Of a DNA stretch of 64,000 nucleotides, positions 27,100 to 36,053 are shown in pieces; within the stretch, counting starts at the first letter, position 1; the number at the start of each line of letters is the position of its first letter. Location: contig NZ_JAPQER010000003.1 of NCBI RefSeq assembly GCF_026735135.1, forward strand, positions 428,513-492,512. Direction: 5' to 3'. The DNA comes from Clostridium aestuarii (lineage in GTDB: Bacteria; Bacillota; Clostridia; Clostridiales; Clostridiaceae). The notes beneath the pieces were generated by a model. That model saw nothing but the letters and a program-made list of their open reading frames with translations, made no database searches and was not told the DNA's origin. The position numbers and the translations under genes were made by a program.

Positions 27100-27292
27100 T
27101 GACTATCTGAAATACTTGTCACGCTCTTATTTTGAACCTACAGTACTTAAACGGGAGTTCAATATTTAGGTGTAGATTGGAACTATAAGGCCTTATTTGT
27201 TATAAGGCAAGAACAGTGATGCATTTGTGAGGACACCCACCTATCGTAGAGATAGGTGTCAAAATCAGGGCAACGGTATTTCGGATTTATAA
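27100..27292 (+). ncRNA. ssrS: Probable 6S RNA
   Basis: No long ORF lies here, and the sequence is less AT-rich than the surrounding gaps. The ends pair over about 190 bases: ATCTGAAATAC (27105-27115) with GTATTTCGGAT (27276-27286), one wobble. Inside are a TTGAAC/GTTCAA hairpin with the ACGGGAGTTCAAT stretch, a CCTTAT-loop-ATAAGG hairpin, and an ACCTATC/GATAGGT terminal hairpin. A long closing stem, a central bubble with a small hairpin and an irregular terminal stem match the 6S layout of Firmicutes, a regulator that binds sigma-A RNA polymerase. The call rests on structure and remembered motifs. A covariance search would decide it. Confidence 0.65.
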
Positions 27293-27320
27293 ATCAGATA
27301 ATAAATTAAATAGGATTATA

Positions 27321-27350
27321 GGAGAGGGATGCACCTCTCCTTTTTTATTT
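27321..27350 (+). terminator. Terminator of the 6S-like RNA
   Basis: A 7-bp G+C-rich stem (GGAGAGG 27321-27327, CCTCTCC 27334-27340) with a 6-base loop and six T's. Confidence 0.85.
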
Positions 27351-27508
27351 ATTAAAGTTTAGAAATTATTATTGAAAAGGTTTGGATTTTTATAAATAGG
27401 GTAAACTAAACGTATACATGAATATTTACAAAGCTTGAGATTTAGCTGATATATATATATTATAAAGTTATAAACATGTTAAAATATTTAAAAAGGAGAT
27501 GAATTTAA

Positions 27509-27736
27509 ATGATACTTCCAATAAGTAAACAAAATCAATTTAAGAATTATGTTCAGGATGCTTTGGTTGAAAAATATGATTATTCAATAGAAGAAGCAAA
27601 AGAAATGATTGATAGCTCAGCATTAATAGAAGAATTACAAAAAAATGATAAATATGTTATGTATTTTGATGCTGAATTTTGGGCAAGTAAAATATCTGCA
27701 AAAAATAAATATGTTAAGATTGAGCAAATGTGCTAA
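27509..27736 (+). CDS. Small hypothetical protein (75 aa)
   Basis: I do not recognise this 75-residue protein. It is soluble and acidic-amphipathic, with two likely helices (QFKNYVQDALVEKYDY and IEEAKEMIDSSALIEEL) and an aromatic segment YVMYFDAEFWASKI. The strong AAAAAGGAGATGA ribosome site before ATG 27509, a normal codon pattern and a terminator at 27853-27880 support a real gene. It stands alone between the 6S-like RNA and the convergent aminotransferase. It could be a small regulatory or antitoxin-like protein, but nothing specific supports that. Confidence 0.65.
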   Translation: MILPISKQNQFKNYVQDALVEKYDYSIEEAKEMIDSSALIEELQKNDKYVMYFDAEFWASKISAKNKYVKIEQMC

Positions 27737-27852
27737 CAACAATCATAAGTATTTAACAGGAGTTTTATAGATTTAGCAATAAAAATTCTATTTTAAATTA
27801 GTAAATCTGAGACTGGGAGAGTGATTTGCTGATTTGTTTGAAATTTATGTAT

Positions 27853-27880
27853 CATCTACTTATAGGTAGATGCTTTTTTA
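27853..27880 (+). terminator. Terminator of the small 75-aa gene
   Basis: CATCTAC (27853-27859) and GTAGATG (27866-27872) form a 7-bp stem followed by CTTTTTTATTTTTT. Confidence 0.8.
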
Positions 27881-27899
27881 TTTTTTGGTTATATTTTTT

Positions 27900-27955
27900 A
27901 TTTAGCTAAGTTTTAGAAAATATTGTTTTTACAGTATTCTAAAACTTAGCTAAAT
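27900..27955. terminator. 19-bp stem hairpin between convergent genes
   Basis: ATTTAGCTAAGTTTTAGAA (27900-27918) is exactly complementary to 27937-27955, with an 18-base loop. It lies just past the aminotransferase stop on the minus strand and probably protects or ends that transcript. Confidence 0.6.
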
Positions 27956-27966
27956 AGAATTTTATT

Positions 27967-29262
27967 TTAATATTTAGTTAGTTTTTTATAAATTATATTT
28001 AATACTGAATCTAACTCAGTTAATAAAAATGTTATATCATTTTCGTTAATAACAAGGGGAGGTTGAAAAGCTAACACATTTCTATCAAGACCATTTTTCC
28101 CTAGAAGTATACCTCTGTCTTTTAAATTTTCTAATATAAAATCTGTTTCTTCAGAAGCAGGCTCTCCATTTTCTTTTATAAGTTCAGCACCAAGCATAAG
28201 ACCTATACCACGAATATCTTTTATAAGTGGATATTTGTTTTTAAGATTAATTAATCCTTCTTTTAATTTTGTACCTAATATTTTAGCTTTTTTACAAAGA
28301 TTATTATCTTTTATATAATCTAGTACGGCTATTCCTGTTTCGGAAGAAACTGGATTTCCACCTAAAGTAGATGCAGAGGCTTTTGTGAAGGATGCTGATA
28401 TATTATCATTTGTGCAAAATGCAGCTATAGGCATTCCATTACCTAAAGCTTTTGCAACAGTTATAATATCAGGAATAGTATCATAGTGCTCAATTGCAAA
28501 CATATTACCAGTTCTCCCAAAACCGGTTTGAACTTCATCAATAATTAAAAGAATATTATGTTCATTTAATAGCTGTTTTAATTTTTTAAAGTACCATTTG
28601 GGTGGAGTTATCATACCACCATTTCCCTGAATAGGTTCTGCTATTAATGCCGCTATTTTTTCAGCACCATTTATTTTGATAGCTTTTTTTATTGCCTTTA
28701 GTGAGTCTAAAGCTGCTTCATTAAGGTCCTTATTTTTACTATAGGCATTTGGAACAAAAATTATTGAACTATCAAGATTTGGATCAGCTCTCCACATTGG
28801 AATTGCAGTTGCACTCATTGTTAAATATGTACGCCCATGTAGTCCATTTTCTAGTGCAATAAATTTATTTTTACCCGTATGTAATCTTGCTAATAAAAGA
28901 GCTCCTTCATTTGCTTCTGAGCCTGTACAGCAGAAAAAAGAATGTTTTATATTACCAGGCAGTACCTCGGCGAGTCTTTCTGCTAAATTTACAATGGATT
29001 GAGTTAAATAAATAGTGGTAGTATGTTGTAAAGTTTTCATTTGAGTAATTGCTGCTTCAAGAATTACAGGATTACAATGTCCACAATTCATTACTGAAAC
29101 ACCAGCAAAAAAATCTAGATATTTTTTTCCAGTAGAATCAAATAAATACTGCATGTCACCTTTTACTATTTGGGGTGGGTTTTTATAAAAGTGATGAGTA
29201 CAAGGGTACAAAAAATCTTTTTTCTTTTTAATTATTTCACTAGGACCTATGTAATTATTCAA
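27967..29262 (-). CDS. Class III PLP aminotransferase (AGXT2/GabT-like)
   Basis: This 431-residue PLP enzyme belongs to class III (subgroup II) aminotransferases. The PLP lysine is in ITVAKALGNGMPIAAF near residue 272, the cofactor Asp in LLIIDEVQTGFGRTG near residue 240, and the GSEANEGALLLAR phosphate loop near residue 115. Family members transfer the omega- or alpha-amino group of substrates such as beta-alanine, ornithine, GABA or alanine to pyruvate, glyoxylate or 2-oxoglutarate; the N-terminal HHFYKNPP is like alanine-glyoxylate type proteins. The start is TTG at 29260-29262 behind AAGGAGGT. Substrate uncertain. Confidence 0.88.
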   Translation of the reverse strand: MNNYIGPSEIIKKKKDFLYPCTHHFYKNPPQIVKGDMQYLFDSTGKKYLDFFAGVSVMNCGHCNPVILEAAITQMKTLQHTTTIYLTQSIVNLAERLAEVLPGNIKHSFFCCTGSEANEGALLLARLHTGKNKFIALENGLHGRTYLTMSATAIPMWRADPNLDSSIIFVPNAYSKNKDLNEAALDSLKAIKKAIKINGAEKIAALIAEPIQGNGGMITPPKWYFKKLKQLLNEHNILLIIDEVQTGFGRTGNMFAIEHYDTIPDIITVAKALGNGMPIAAFCTNDNISASFTKASASTLGGNPVSSETGIAVLDYIKDNNLCKKAKILGTKLKEGLINLKNKYPLIKDIRGIGLMLGAELIKENGEPASEETDFILENLKDRGILLGKNGLDRNVLAFQPPLVINENDITFLLTELDSVLNIIYKKLTKY

Positions 29263-29326
29263 TGCTAGTACCTCCTTGATATATGTTCTGTAAAGTTATT
29301 TCTAGTAATATACACTTTTATTCTTA

Positions 29327-31252
29327 TCAATTAAATTGAAAAGCTCCTAATGTAAATCTGTCATTACAAGATTTTAAAGAGTCGAATAACTTACTACATT
29401 TACTTAGGTCGTTTATAGCTTTTTTATAAATATGTAGAACATTTTTTAAAGTTTTTATATCATAATGACAACCTTCAATTCTAAAATGATTTAATCCAAT
29501 ATTATTAAGTTCTTTTAAAAATGGCAAATAACATAAGTCCTTATAAAGCGTCATGTGATTTCTGCCATTAGTATCACGATAAACAGGGTGTTCATAGCCT
29601 TTGTCATCTACCAAAACTAATATATGGTTATCTACATACCGATTATTTTCAGCTTTAGTAGGGTTAAAAACTTTAATGTTTTCATATAAATCATTCTCTA
29701 AATACATTACTACAGGAGCACCATGAATAATCAATTCTATAGGAAGTGGAGAGTTCTTAATTGTTTCTATTGAGTTTTTTAATGGTGTTTCCAATGAAAG
29801 TGTAGCTTGTGATAAACCTTGTTTTTTATAGAAGGCAGTTGATTTAGAATTATACATATTTAAGCAATAGTCACCAATTAACTCAAGACCTAAATTGCTG
29901 AATGCATTTATTGCACCTAAATTAGTTACAAGTAAACCATCTACACCTAAATTATTATTAGAAAGTAAATGAGTATATTTTGAGAAATCTTCTTCATACA
30001 TCATTCTTGGAAAAGCAAGATATATTTTGGTATCTTTTTTGTTGTTTGTTAAATAAATAATTTCTTGTTTACTAAAAGGTTTATCAGGCTCAAAAATTTC
30101 TCCAGAAAGATAAATAGCATCAACATTTTCTTCTAAAGCTACTTTTGCTTGTTCATAAGAATTCACTTTTACACTAAGCAAAGCCTTTTCACAGGAACTG
30201 GAATTTGATTTCAGAACATTTTTAATTTCTTTTATTCTTTCTGTATTCAATTCTATTTCTTCAATAGGTTTGCTAAAAACTTTACCGTGGCTATAAAATT
30301 TACCTGTACCTTCGTATCGTCTATTTATATTTGAAAGCCCAGGTTTACCAAAAGCATATGCTGTAGATAAATCTCGTTTCCTATTTTCGTAGATATTTTG
30401 ACTAAAAGTTTTTCTATCATAGCAAATAGGATCATCAATATATCTATCAATAGCATCACTATAATAATTAATTAGATTAATTAGATAATCGGAATCTCTC
30501 ATTCTTCCTTCAAGTTTAAAAGAAGTGATACCTGACTCAATCATTTCAGGTAAATATTCATACATACACATGTCTTTAACTGCCATTGGATATTCAGTAG
30601 GATAAACTAAACCATCTTTTTTTATAGTGAAATTCCATCGGCAAGGTTTCATGCATAAACCGCGATTACTACTTTTACCAAAGAGCATACTACTGTATAA
30701 ACATTGAGCACCATGGGCAATACACATATCTCCATGAGTAAAATACTCAAATTCCATATCAGTTTGTGAATGTAAAATTTTAACGGTTTTTAAATCCATT
30801 TCTCTAGAGGAAACAATTCGAGTTATACCTAGATTTCTTAAAGTTTTAATAGTTTGTAGATTATGAACATTCATCATTACAGAAGAATGTAAATTGAATT
30901 TTAAATTAAGTTTATCTATAAGTTCTAATATGCTAAAATCCTGAATAATTAAAGCATCAGGTTTAGCGGAGTGTAAAAATTTTAAAAAATTTTCTGCTTC
31001 CTTTAAATTATCTTCACTAAAAAGATTATTCACAGTTATATAAACTTTTTTATTTAATGAATGGGCAATTTTAATAGCTTCAAGTATTTCTTCATTTGTA
31101 AAATTATAATCTTTTCTATGCATGCGCATATTTAAAATTTTACCTCCGAAATATACAGCATCAGTCCCGCTATGAATTACTTTTTTAAATATTTCAAAAG
31201 TACCTGCTGGTGCAAGTAATTCTATTTTTTTGTTATTGAAAAATCTACTCAT
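29327..31252 (-). CDS. U32-family peptidase-like protein
   Basis: This 641-residue cytosolic protein has the U32 fold: it starts KKIELLAPAGTFEIFKKVI, carries DAVYFGGKILNMR near residue 32, and has the family Cys region EYFTHGDMCIAHGAQCLYSS followed by NRGLCMKPCRW near residue 195. U32 proteins are named as collagen-degrading peptidases, but characterised members (RlhA, TrhP, UbiU/V) are Cys-ligated Fe-S enzymes that hydroxylate RNA or quinone precursors. The extra C-terminal 250 residues are usual in the longer clostridial members. Modification of tRNA or rRNA is the likeliest role. It follows the aminotransferase strand order but has its own ribosome site. Confidence 0.85.
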   Translation of the reverse strand: MSRFFNNKKIELLAPAGTFEIFKKVIHSGTDAVYFGGKILNMRMHRKDYNFTNEEILEAIKIAHSLNKKVYITVNNLFSEDNLKEAENFLKFLHSAKPDALIIQDFSILELIDKLNLKFNLHSSVMMNVHNLQTIKTLRNLGITRIVSSREMDLKTVKILHSQTDMEFEYFTHGDMCIAHGAQCLYSSMLFGKSSNRGLCMKPCRWNFTIKKDGLVYPTEYPMAVKDMCMYEYLPEMIESGITSFKLEGRMRDSDYLINLINYYSDAIDRYIDDPICYDRKTFSQNIYENRKRDLSTAYAFGKPGLSNINRRYEGTGKFYSHGKVFSKPIEEIELNTERIKEIKNVLKSNSSSCEKALLSVKVNSYEQAKVALEENVDAIYLSGEIFEPDKPFSKQEIIYLTNNKKDTKIYLAFPRMMYEEDFSKYTHLLSNNNLGVDGLLVTNLGAINAFSNLGLELIGDYCLNMYNSKSTAFYKKQGLSQATLSLETPLKNSIETIKNSPLPIELIIHGAPVVMYLENDLYENIKVFNPTKAENNRYVDNHILVLVDDKGYEHPVYRDTNGRNHMTLYKDLCYLPFLKELNNIGLNHFRIEGCHYDIKTLKNVLHIYKKAINDLSKCSKLFDSLKSCNDRFTLGAFQFN

Positions 31253-31320
31253 ACAAATACACCTTTTCCTATAAAATTTTTATTATTATGTTGTTCATTA
31301 TAGATAATTATGTTAATAAC

Positions 31321-31358
31321 ACAAATCAGATACTTTATTGTTAAAATATCTGATTTGT
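31321..31358 (-). terminator. Hairpin after the solute-binding protein gene
   Basis: A perfect 12-bp stem (ACAAATCAGATA 31321-31332 with 31347-31358) lies 10 bases past the stop of the minus-strand gene ending at 31368. T's are not dense afterwards, so it may be a terminator or a 3' end stabiliser. Confidence 0.55.
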
Positions 31359-31367
31359 TAAGTTAAG

Positions 31368-32318
31368 TTATTCAATTAAACTACTATCAGATAAATCTGT
31401 AAATTTAAAATCGTTAGAAGTAAGTTTTTTAGATTTAAGCCAATTTAAAACTTCTGTAAAATCTTTTTCTGATGGCATAACAGCTTTAGTGTAATCTGGT
31501 AAGTTTGAAGAGGTTCTAATTGATTCTGGGAAACCACCTTCTTTGATTACTACATCAATATATTTTTCTTTGCTTTCTTTTTGCAAATAATCAATTGCTT
31601 TATTATAAGCTCTGTATAGTGCTTTGATTTCTTCTTGTTTTGTATCTATTGCTTTTTGAGAAAATACCATTATACCTGGATAAATACCTATGTCATTAGA
31701 GCTACTTAGAACTTTACAACCTTTGTTAATTGCATCACTTGCTAAAGGTTCTGGAAGAGTAGCTGTAGCTAATTTGTTGTTGTGAAGCATTTCTAGCCTA
31801 GTTGGCATTTTAGGTACAGCAACTTTTTCATATTCATTATCAGCGATATTAGCATTTTGCATTATTTTATCAGTTATATATTCTATTACAGTATTTTTAG
31901 AAATTCCAATAGTTTTTCCTTTGATTTGCTCAAGATCGTTTATATTTGAATTTTTACCTGCTATTAGCTTGAAACTTCCATTAGTTTTTGATGTCATTTT
32001 AACATTAAACCCATTATCATTTGAAAAGATTACTGAAAGCATGTCAGCCATAGCTCCATCTATATTACCTGTTTGAAAAGCAGAATCTCTGTCAATTGCA
32101 CTTTTGAAGTGGTGTAGATTAACAGTAACTCCTTCATTTTCAAAGTAACCGTTATGCTTTGCTATAATGAAAGGTATAGCATCAGCAGAAGGTAGCAAAC
32201 CTAAATTTAAAGTCTCTTTTTCCTTTGGTGTTTGTGAAGTTTTATTATTTGAACATCCTATTAAGCTGATATTCAAAATAAATATAATAAGAATTAAAAA
32301 TGTTGATTTTTTTTTCAT
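31368..32318 (-). CDS. NMT1/SsuA-type ABC substrate-binding lipoprotein
   Basis: This 316-residue lipoprotein has a signal ending SLIGC with lipidation at C22. The mature part is a periplasmic-binding-protein type II fold of the NMT1/THI5/SsuA group: LGLLPSADAIPFIIAKHNGYFENEG at the start and GKTIGISKNTVIEY near residue 135. The group binds sulfonates, thiamine pyrimidine, riboflavin (RibY) or aromatic acids. It is the second gene after apbE (21-base gap) and has no ATPase or permease beside it; the matching pair lies about 8 kb away at 40464-41967, across the divergent promoter region. A flavin or quinone-precursor ligand is plausible but inferred. Confidence 0.85.
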   Translation of the reverse strand: MKKKSTFLILIIFILNISLIGCSNNKTSQTPKEKETLNLGLLPSADAIPFIIAKHNGYFENEGVTVNLHHFKSAIDRDSAFQTGNIDGAMADMLSVIFSNDNGFNVKMTSKTNGSFKLIAGKNSNINDLEQIKGKTIGISKNTVIEYITDKIMQNANIADNEYEKVAVPKMPTRLEMLHNNKLATATLPEPLASDAINKGCKVLSSSNDIGIYPGIMVFSQKAIDTKQEEIKALYRAYNKAIDYLQKESKEKYIDVVIKEGGFPESIRTSSNLPDYTKAVMPSEKDFTEVLNWLKSKKLTSNDFKFTDLSDSSLIE

Positions 32319-32339
32319 AAATATATGACCTCCTATAAT

Positions 32340-33407
32340 TTAGTTATCGTTTAAAATGAAATAATTATCCGTAATTAAAAAATTATTTTTCAACCCTGAG
32401 GTTACATAAACCTCTTTTTTATTATTTACAAAAATGGCATCTATACCATTTAATGATTCAACAAGTTTTTTACCATCATTTAATCCAAGTGAAAAAATAG
32501 TTGTAGAAAGTCCGTCAGCATCTATGGAGTTATCGGCGATTATTGTAACACTGACTAATGAAGTTTCTACTGGATATCCAGTAAAAGGACTTAAAATATG
32601 ATGGTATTTTTTACCGTCTTTTTCTAAAAAACGTTCGTAAATTCCAGAGGTAACAATTGATTTGTTTTTTACATGAATTATTCCAAAATGTTTTCCACGT
32701 GGTTCGAAGGGGTCTTGTATACCAATACCCCATGTACTTCCGTTAGGTTTAGAACCAAGAGCATATACATTTCCACCTAAGTTGATAATTGCACTTTTAA
32801 TTTGTTTTGATTTAAGAAAAGCTGAGATTTTATCGGCGGCATATCCTTTGGCAATTCCGCCTAAATCAATTATCATTCCTTTATTTGCAAGTTTTACAGT
32901 TTGATTTTTTTCATCTAATAAAATATTTTTATAATTTATTGTATTTTTACTTTTTTGTATTTCTTCACGAGAGGGTACTTTAGCATGCTCTGAACCTATT
33001 CCCCAAAGTTTTACTAAAGAACCTATGCTTATATCAAAATGTCCTTTAGATAAAGAAGAATAGTATAAACCTTTTCTAATAACAAAAAAGGTTTCTGGTG
33101 AAACTTTTAGTGCAGATGTACCTGCATTTTTATTAATGTTTGAAACTTCACTTGTATCGATGTTAATACTCATTTTAGATTCAATATCTTCTAGTATATT
33201 AAAAGATTCGGTGAATATTTTTTCTGAACTATTATCATATAAGTTTATGTCAACATATGTTCCTAAAAAGAATCCAGATTTAGATTCGGGTAAATTTGTT
33301 TTTATGTTTTTAGATGAATTATCAAATAAAAAATTATATGCAAAAATCAAAGAAATTAAAGTCAAAATTAATAGAGATGGAATTAAATATTTTTTATTTA
33401 AGCGCAT
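32340..33407 (-). CDS. apbE: FAD:protein FMN transferase (ApbE)
   Basis: This enzyme moves FMN from FAD onto a Thr or Ser of target proteins outside the cytoplasm. The 355-residue protein has an N-terminal membrane anchor (residues 7-27, no lipobox) and the ApbE domain: GTYVDINLYD near residue 50, IDLGGIAKGYAADKI near residue 176, INLGGNVYALG near residue 202 and the Mg-binding DNSIDADGLSTTIF near residue 300. Two clear targets lie in the same locus: the FMN-binding domains at 42003 and 44973. It is the first gene of a minus-strand operon diverging from the NDH-2 gene. Confidence 0.95.
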   Translation of the reverse strand: MRLNKKYLIPSLLILTLISLIFAYNFLFDNSSKNIKTNLPESKSGFFLGTYVDINLYDNSSEKIFTESFNILEDIESKMSINIDTSEVSNINKNAGTSALKVSPETFFVIRKGLYYSSLSKGHFDISIGSLVKLWGIGSEHAKVPSREEIQKSKNTINYKNILLDEKNQTVKLANKGMIIDLGGIAKGYAADKISAFLKSKQIKSAIINLGGNVYALGSKPNGSTWGIGIQDPFEPRGKHFGIIHVKNKSIVTSGIYERFLEKDGKKYHHILSPFTGYPVETSLVSVTIIADNSIDADGLSTTIFSLGLNDGKKLVESLNGIDAIFVNNKKEVYVTSGLKNNFLITDNYFILNDN

Positions 33408-33948
33408 AATTATCTCCTAATTTAATGTTTTTTCAAAATACAATTTGAATTTAATATTATTTTTAACTAATATTTATGATTTTATTTTTAAAATGAGATG
33501 AAAAATTAAAATTATTTTTAAGGGATTTTTAAAATAATGATGTTTTTTTAATTGTTGTAAAACTTATTTAAATTAGAAAAGATTCTTATTAATTCAATAT
33601 TTAAGTGGTGAGGTGAGTTTATTACAGTATTACGTGACTTTTGAAATTATAACATCAAATAATTTTAAAGTAAAGAAAATGAAATATAATAAAATAAATT
33701 TTGTTAAAAGCATGAACAAAATTTATTTTAAAATTTTTTTTATGACCAAAAATGCAAGAAACATAGATTTTTAGCATTAATGTGATAAAATTTTAACTAG
33801 AAAAATTAAAATTATTAGAAAAATTAAATTAGATTAAAATTTGAAAAACTAAGTGGTGGTACAAGGTACAATTAAATGTAGAAAAAGAGAGAAATCCAAA
33901 TATTCAAGGGATTATTTATTTTATTTAAAAACTAATAGGAGGTAAATT
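33408..33948. other. Divergent intergenic region of the electron-transfer locus
   Basis: This 541-base, extremely AT-rich stretch separates apbE from the NDH-2 gene and must hold both promoters. The only strong structure is the hairpin at 33691-33740. A 53-codon frame (GTG 33613) looks like chance. No promoter matches the consensus well enough to name, and no known riboswitch was recognised. Confidence 0.6.
33691..33740 (+). terminator. Intergenic terminator/attenuator before NDH-2
   Basis: A perfect 15-bp stem (33691-33705 with 33715-33729, 9-base loop) is followed by AAAATTTTTTTT. It points away from apbE, 220 bases before the NDH-2 start, so a transcript starting upstream would end here unless the hairpin is prevented. 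The inner TTGTT-N9-AACAA is close to a Rex box (TTGTT-N8-AACAA) but one base too long. Confidence 0.6.
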
Positions 33949-35796
33949 ATGATCAACAAGAAGAAAATAATCGTCATTGGAGGCGGGTACGGCGGAGTAT
34001 TGACTGCTAAAAAACTCGCTAAAAAATTTAAAAAAGATAATAATATAGAAATTACTCTTATTGATAAAAAGCCATACCATACTATGCTTACTGAACTTCA
34101 TGAAGTTGCAGCTGGTAGAGTTCCAGAAGATTCTATAAGAATTGATTTGAAGAAAATATTTGCAAAAAGAAAAGTTAATGTTGTACTTGATGAAATTACT
34201 AATATAGATTTTAAGAAGCAAGTTATAAAATCGCAAAATAATTCTTATGAATATGATTATTTGGTTATAGGTACTGGATGTAAACCAACATTTTTTGGTA
34301 TACCAGGAGCAGAAGAGTACAGTCATCAGTTATGGTCTTATGAAGATGCTGTTAATTTGAAAGAGCATATTCTTAATATGTTTAGAAAAGCAGTAAAAGA
34401 AACAAATAAAGAAAAAAGACAAAAAATGTTAACTTTTGTTGCAGTTGGTGGTGGATTTACAGGGGTAGAAATGATTGGTGAGCTGGCTGAATGGAAGAGT
34501 AGATTATGTAAAGAATTTTATGTAGATGAAGATGAAGTAAAGTTATATGTAGTGGATGCTATGCCTAAAATCTTACCGATTTTTCCGGACAAGCTAATTA
34601 AAAAAGCTGAAAAAAGACTTCAAAAATTAGGAGTTGAAATAATAACAGGCTCAGGTATTACAAAGGTTACAGAAGATTCAGTTGAGTTAGGTGAAAAAGG
34701 TAAAATAACAACTAAAACTGTAATTTGGGCAGCTGGAGTTGAAGGCTCAGATACAATTGGTAATATGGAGTTGAAGCAGCAAGGTAGAAAAAGAATAGTA
34801 ACTAATGATAAACTACAATCTTTAGATTATGACAATGTTTATGTTGTTGGTGATAATATATTTTATATTCCAGAAGGTGAAGAAAGACCAGTTCCTCAGA
34901 TGGTAGAAAATGCAGAACATTCCGCTCCAGTAATTGCACAAAATATATATACAGACATAAAAGGTGGAGAAAAGAAATCGTATAAACCAGCTTTCCATGG
35001 AGCAATGGTATGTATTGGAGGACGTTATGGTGTAGCTCATATAGGAAAACCAGGTAAATTCTTTGGATTGTCTGGATTTGCAGCCATGTTTGTAAAACAC
35101 TTAATAAATTTAGTTTATTTCTTCCAAGTATCTGGATTTAATAAATGTTGGTCTTATATTTTACATGAATTTTTCCATGTTAAAGATAAAAGAAGTCTTG
35201 TGGGAGGTCATTTTGCTAAAGCATCTCCAAATTTCTGGTTAGTAGTGCTTAGAGTATTTGTTGGGTATAAATGGTTAGAACAAGGATTACACAAGCTACC
35301 TAAAATATTAGAGAATCCTTCTAATGTATTTTTGATACCGCCTTCACCAGCAGCAGCTACTAGTGGAGCATCTGCTGCGGCTGAAACTGCTACAAATGCG
35401 GCTGAACAAGTTGTAGAGGCATTACCTGTACCAGAATTTATAGAAAATATTGTTAAGTGGTCTATGGATACTTTCTTCTATACAGCTGATGGAGGATTTA
35501 CAGGCTTAGCAGAAGTTTTCCAAACATGTATGGTAATTGGAGAAATAATAGTAGGATTATTATTAATAGCTGGATTATTTACGGCGCTTGCATCAATCGC
35601 TTCACTTGCTATGGGAATGATGGTTTGGACTTCAGGTATGGCTCCATATGAAATGCTATGGTACCTAAGTGCAGGCGTAGCTTTAATAGGAGGAACAGGA
35701 AGCACCTTTGGCTTAGATTATTATTTATTTCCAGTATTGAAAAAATATTGGAAGAAAATAGGCTGTGTGAAGAAAAATTATTTATATGTTGATTAG
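33949..35796 (+). CDS. Type II NADH dehydrogenase fused to a DoxX-like membrane domain
   Basis: This 615-residue flavoprotein should oxidise NADH and reduce a membrane quinone without pumping ions. The FAD Rossmann motif is GGGYGG at residues 11-16, the NAD Rossmann motif is VGGGFTGVE near residue 166 and the second FAD motif VYVVGDN is near residue 297. A hydrophobic segment follows near 371-392, then a DoxX-like four-helix domain from about residue 427 (LRVFVGYKWLEQGLHKLP), broken by an Ala-rich linker (about 464-495, PAAATSGASAAAETATNAAE). Plain NDH-2 is about 400 residues; the Listeria EET Ndh2 also has a C-terminal membrane extension. AGGAGGT precedes ATG 33949. Confidence 0.9.
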   Translation: MINKKKIIVIGGGYGGVLTAKKLAKKFKKDNNIEITLIDKKPYHTMLTELHEVAAGRVPEDSIRIDLKKIFAKRKVNVVLDEITNIDFKKQVIKSQNNSYEYDYLVIGTGCKPTFFGIPGAEEYSHQLWSYEDAVNLKEHILNMFRKAVKETNKEKRQKMLTFVAVGGGFTGVEMIGELAEWKSRLCKEFYVDEDEVKLYVVDAMPKILPIFPDKLIKKAEKRLQKLGVEIITGSGITKVTEDSVELGEKGKITTKTVIWAAGVEGSDTIGNMELKQQGRKRIVTNDKLQSLDYDNVYVVGDNIFYIPEGEERPVPQMVENAEHSAPVIAQNIYTDIKGGEKKSYKPAFHGAMVCIGGRYGVAHIGKPGKFFGLSGFAAMFVKHLINLVYFFQVSGFNKCWSYILHEFFHVKDKRSLVGGHFAKASPNFWLVVLRVFVGYKWLEQGLHKLPKILENPSNVFLIPPSPAAATSGASAAAETATNAAEQVVEALPVPEFIENIVKWSMDTFFYTADGGFTGLAEVFQTCMVIGEIIVGLLLIAGLFTALASIASLAMGMMVWTSGMAPYEMLWYLSAGVALIGGTGSTFGLDYYLFPVLKKYWKKIGCVKKNYLYVD

Positions 35797-35859
35797 TTTT
35801 ATAGTAAATTTTTTATAGTAAGACCGTATAAACTTATCTTCCCCTTTTTACAATATAAT

Positions 35860-35901
35860 GTCAAATGTCCTTTTAAAGAATTCTTTAAAAGGACATTTGA
35901 C
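35860..35901. repeat. 42-base perfect palindrome
   Basis: Two 21-base arms (left arm starts GTCAAATGTCCTTTTAAAG) are exactly complementary with no loop, 63 bases after the NDH-2 stop. As RNA it would be a very stable hairpin without a T-run; it may be a partial terminator or a processing site that sets different mRNA levels for NDH-2 and the genes after it. Confidence 0.65.
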
Positions 35902-36053
35902 TATATGGTATTAGGAGAGTTAATTAAAAGTTTAAATTGAAATTAAAGTTATTTAATTTTAATTGTAAATAAAAAGATAAATATTTTAGAAAATTAATAA
36001 TTTAAAATAAATATATATACTATTAGAAAATGACTCTATAAAAGGAGGAGTTT

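Noticed and set aside
33700..33720. Rex-like box TTGTT-N9-AACAA
   Set aside because: The spacer is one base longer than the Rex consensus, and the pairing is explained by the longer terminator stem.
33613..33774. 53-codon + strand frame with GTG start in the apbE/NDH-2 gap
   Set aside because: No proper ribosome site, composition like the surrounding AT-rich DNA, and it runs through the terminator hairpin.
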